This document shows, piece after piece, positions 62,704 through 64,000 of a DNA stretch of 64,000 bases. Within the stretch, counting starts at the first letter, position 1; each line of letters opens with the position of its first letter. The notes under the pieces were generated by a model, which worked only from the letters and a program-made list of their open reading frames with translations, did no database searches and was not told where the DNA came from. Made by a program: the position numbers and the translations under genes. Source of the stretch: DASWJZ01 sp963805325 (GTDB lineage: Bacteria; Pseudomonadota; Alphaproteobacteria; Rhizobiales; Afifellaceae); contig CAWDTS010000015.1 in assembly GCA_963805325.1 (NCBI GenBank), positions 1-64,000 of the forward strand. The letters are read 5' to 3'.

Positions 62704-63690
62704 ATGAAAATAACAGGAATTCTTCTCGCAGGGGCGGCCGCGGCCGCACTTCTCGGGAGCATTGGCACAGCCTCGGCCGGGATGATCGGCGAAGGCATCA
62801 CGATGTACATGCAAATGGGCGGCAATGCCGGCGACGGCGCAACGCTCGCCCGTCAGACCGGTGCGGCGCAGGCCGCGGAAGCCTTTGGCGTCGACCTGAA
62901 GGCGCAGTTCTCCGCCTGGGCGCCGGAGACGATGATCAACCAGTTCAAGGAAGCGGTTGCCGCCAAGCCGACCTGTATCGAGATCATGGGGCACCCGGGC
63001 TCCACCGCCTTCCACGACCTGGTGAAAGGCGCGGAGGATCAGGGGATCATCGTGACGGTGGGCAACTCGCCGATGACGGACCTGCAGGCCGAGTTCGGGC
63101 CGAAGGGCATGGGCTATGCCGGCGTCGACCTCTACCAGGGCGGCGTAATCACGGCCAACTACATGCTCGCGCAGGGCTTGAAGTCGGGCGACGAGGCCAT
63201 GGTCTACGGCGTCTTCAGCCAAGCCGAGCGTGGCCTTTCGGAGAAGGGCCTGGCGGACACGCTGGAGAAGGCCGGCCTCAAGGTGGACCGCCTTGAGATC
63301 ACGCAGGAAGCCAACAGCGACGCCACGCTGGCGATTCCGGTTCTGGCGGCCTACGTGCAGGCGCATCCGAACCTGAAGGCGATCGGCACGCAGCACGGCG
63401 GCGTCACCAGCGTGCTCGCCGATATGTTGAAGAAAGCCGGCAAGAAGCCGGGCGACATCATCGTCGGCGGTATCGACCTCGCCCCGGCGACGATCGACGG
63501 GCTGAAGTCGGGCTACGTCTCCGCGACGCTCGACCAACTCCTCTATCTGCAGGGCTTCCTGCCTGTCCTGCAGTGCGTGATGACGTCGAAGTACAAGATG
63601 CCCGGCCTCAGCATCAATACCGGCGCCGGCGCCGTCACCTCGAAGACGATCGGCGACCTCGTCGACCTGATCGACGCGGGCATCCGATAG
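62704..63690 (+). CDS. sugar ABC transporter substrate-binding protein
   Basis: The 328-residue protein has a signal peptide (GILLAGAAAAALLGSIGTAS, cleavage near ASAG) and a Peripla_BP_4-type fold with MGGNAGDGATLARQTGAA, HPGSTAFHDLVKGAEDQGI and the hinge GGIDLAPATIDGLKSGYVSA. ATG 62704 follows AAAGGGAGG. The order regulator-ATPase-permease-binding protein puts it last. Together with the SDR it suggests uptake and oxidation of a monosaccharide; identity is not determined. Confidence 0.92.
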   Translation: MKITGILLAGAAAAALLGSIGTASAGMIGEGITMYMQMGGNAGDGATLARQTGAAQAAEAFGVDLKAQFSAWAPETMINQFKEAVAAKPTCIEIMGHPGSTAFHDLVKGAEDQGIIVTVGNSPMTDLQAEFGPKGMGYAGVDLYQGGVITANYMLAQGLKSGDEAMVYGVFSQAERGLSEKGLADTLEKAGLKVDRLEITQEANSDATLAIPVLAAYVQAHPNLKAIGTQHGGVTSVLADMLKKAGKKPGDIIVGGIDLAPATIDGLKSGYVSATLDQLLYLQGFLPVLQCVMTSKYKMPGLSINTGAGAVTSKTIGDLVDLIDAGIR

Positions 63691-63714
63691 GCGATAGACG
63701 CCTACAACATCCGG

Positions 63715-63744
63715 ACGCGCCGGCCCGGCCGGCGCGTTCTTCGC
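63715..63744. terminator. hairpin terminator after the sugar ABC operon
   Basis: A perfect 10-bp stem, ACGCGCCGGC (63715-63724) with GCCGGCGCGT (63728-63737), with a 3-base loop followed by TCTTCGCTT. It lies in the 55-bp gap between convergent stops and can serve both strands. Confidence 0.7.
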
Positions 63745-63745
63745 T

Positions 63746-64000
63746 TCAGGAAGCCTCTCGTCCCCGCGCCAGCTCCGACAGGAGGCTCGCGGCGACCGTG
63801 ACCTTGGCCATTGACGGCCGGCGGTCGGAGAGGATCTTCTCCACCTGCTCCGCGGTCGTCGTCACCCGCTCGCCCGCCTCCGCCTCCCAGGCAGCGACGT
63901 CGCCGCCGTTGCCGTTGGCAATCACGTTCTGCGCAAGGTCGCGGTGCGCCGTCTCCAGACTGTCGCGCGCCTTCTTGAGCGCCAGGCCCTCGTAGTAATC
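63746..64000 (-). CDS. C-terminal part of NAD-specific glutamate dehydrogenase (large type)
   Basis: 84 residues and the TGA are present; the gene continues beyond the window. The peptide contains DYYEGLALKKARDSLETAHR and ends SMAKVTVAASLLSELARGRE plus two residues. The DYYxxLAL start of a helix, the HRDL segment and the closing VTVAASLLSEL helix match the end of the 1,600-residue NAD-glutamate dehydrogenase (GdhB type) common in alphaproteobacteria. It is oxidative and would take glutamate made by PutA. Only the tail is seen, so confidence is moderate. Confidence 0.7.
   Translation of the reverse strand, partial: DYYEGLALKKARDSLETAHRDLAQNVIANGNGGDVAAWEAEAGERVTTTAEQVEKILSDRRPSMAKVTVAASLLSELARGREAS

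Overview
The window looks like a chromosomal stretch of a GC-rich alphaproteobacterium, most likely Hyphomicrobiales (Rhizobiales). The signs are a high GC third position, dense operons of solute importers and amine or sugar catabolism, a rhizobial-type palindromic repeat, an Anbu operon, and the C-terminus of a large NAD-glutamate dehydrogenase. I see no IS element, CRISPR array, rRNA, tRNA, phage gene or origin. Family-level placement is inference.

Layout. 1-4243: end of a possible RidA-like gene, an IclR regulator with a D-serine dehydratase-like PLP enzyme, a GST and an M24 peptidase. 4289-10345 (minus): a compact cluster of a GNAT-like protein, AsnB-type amidotransferase, acyl carrier protein, acyl-AMP ligase and NAD synthetase, which could make or attach a small amidated or acylated group. 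10577-15342: a ribose/xylose-type ABC importer (binding protein, double-NBD ATPase, two permeases). 15339-18201: DMT exporter, Gfo/Idh/MocA oxidoreductase, YciB-like membrane protein. 18210-21225 (minus): FAH-family protein, PsuG and a PfkB kinase, a likely pseudouridine-catabolism operon. 21989-33031: a betaine-type importer (binding protein, ATPase, fused tandem permease), two APH/choline-kinase-like proteins and two large dimethylglycine/sarcosine-dehydrogenase-like flavoproteins; a third kinase paralogue lies at 38400. 33089-40177: orphan binding protein, LssY_C protein, PutA, the third kinase and a HisN-type phosphatase. 40495-43547: tripartite tricarboxylate transporter TctC-TctB-TctA. 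43603-47667 (minus): ATP-grasp, alpha-E, transglutaminase and Anbu protease. 47926-58952: GGDEF enzyme, oxidoreductase, ECF sigma with SnoaL-like tail divergent from a GST, IolD, an SGNH hydrolase, IolE, CsbD and an ECF42-type sigma with its DGPF partner. 58988-63690: SDR, GntR/FadR regulator and a second sugar ABC importer. 63746-64000: end of NAD-glutamate dehydrogenase.

Twelve genes between about 5.2 and 30.7 kb are broken by small indels. Every one I could resolve is an insertion, about 27 bases in total, and removing them restores conserved motifs and lengths divisible by three. Eleven fall in the ABC ATPase at 11795-13353 alone. The second half of the window has none. I treat these as probable sequence or assembly errors and annotate the restored genes.

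Functionally the window is catabolic and scavenging: import and demethylation of methylated amines, proline oxidation, inositol and sugar uptake and oxidation, pseudouridine breakdown and carboxylate uptake. Two less understood modules, the AsnB/ACP/ligase/NadE cluster and the Anbu/ATP-grasp operon, are the best places to look for new chemistry.
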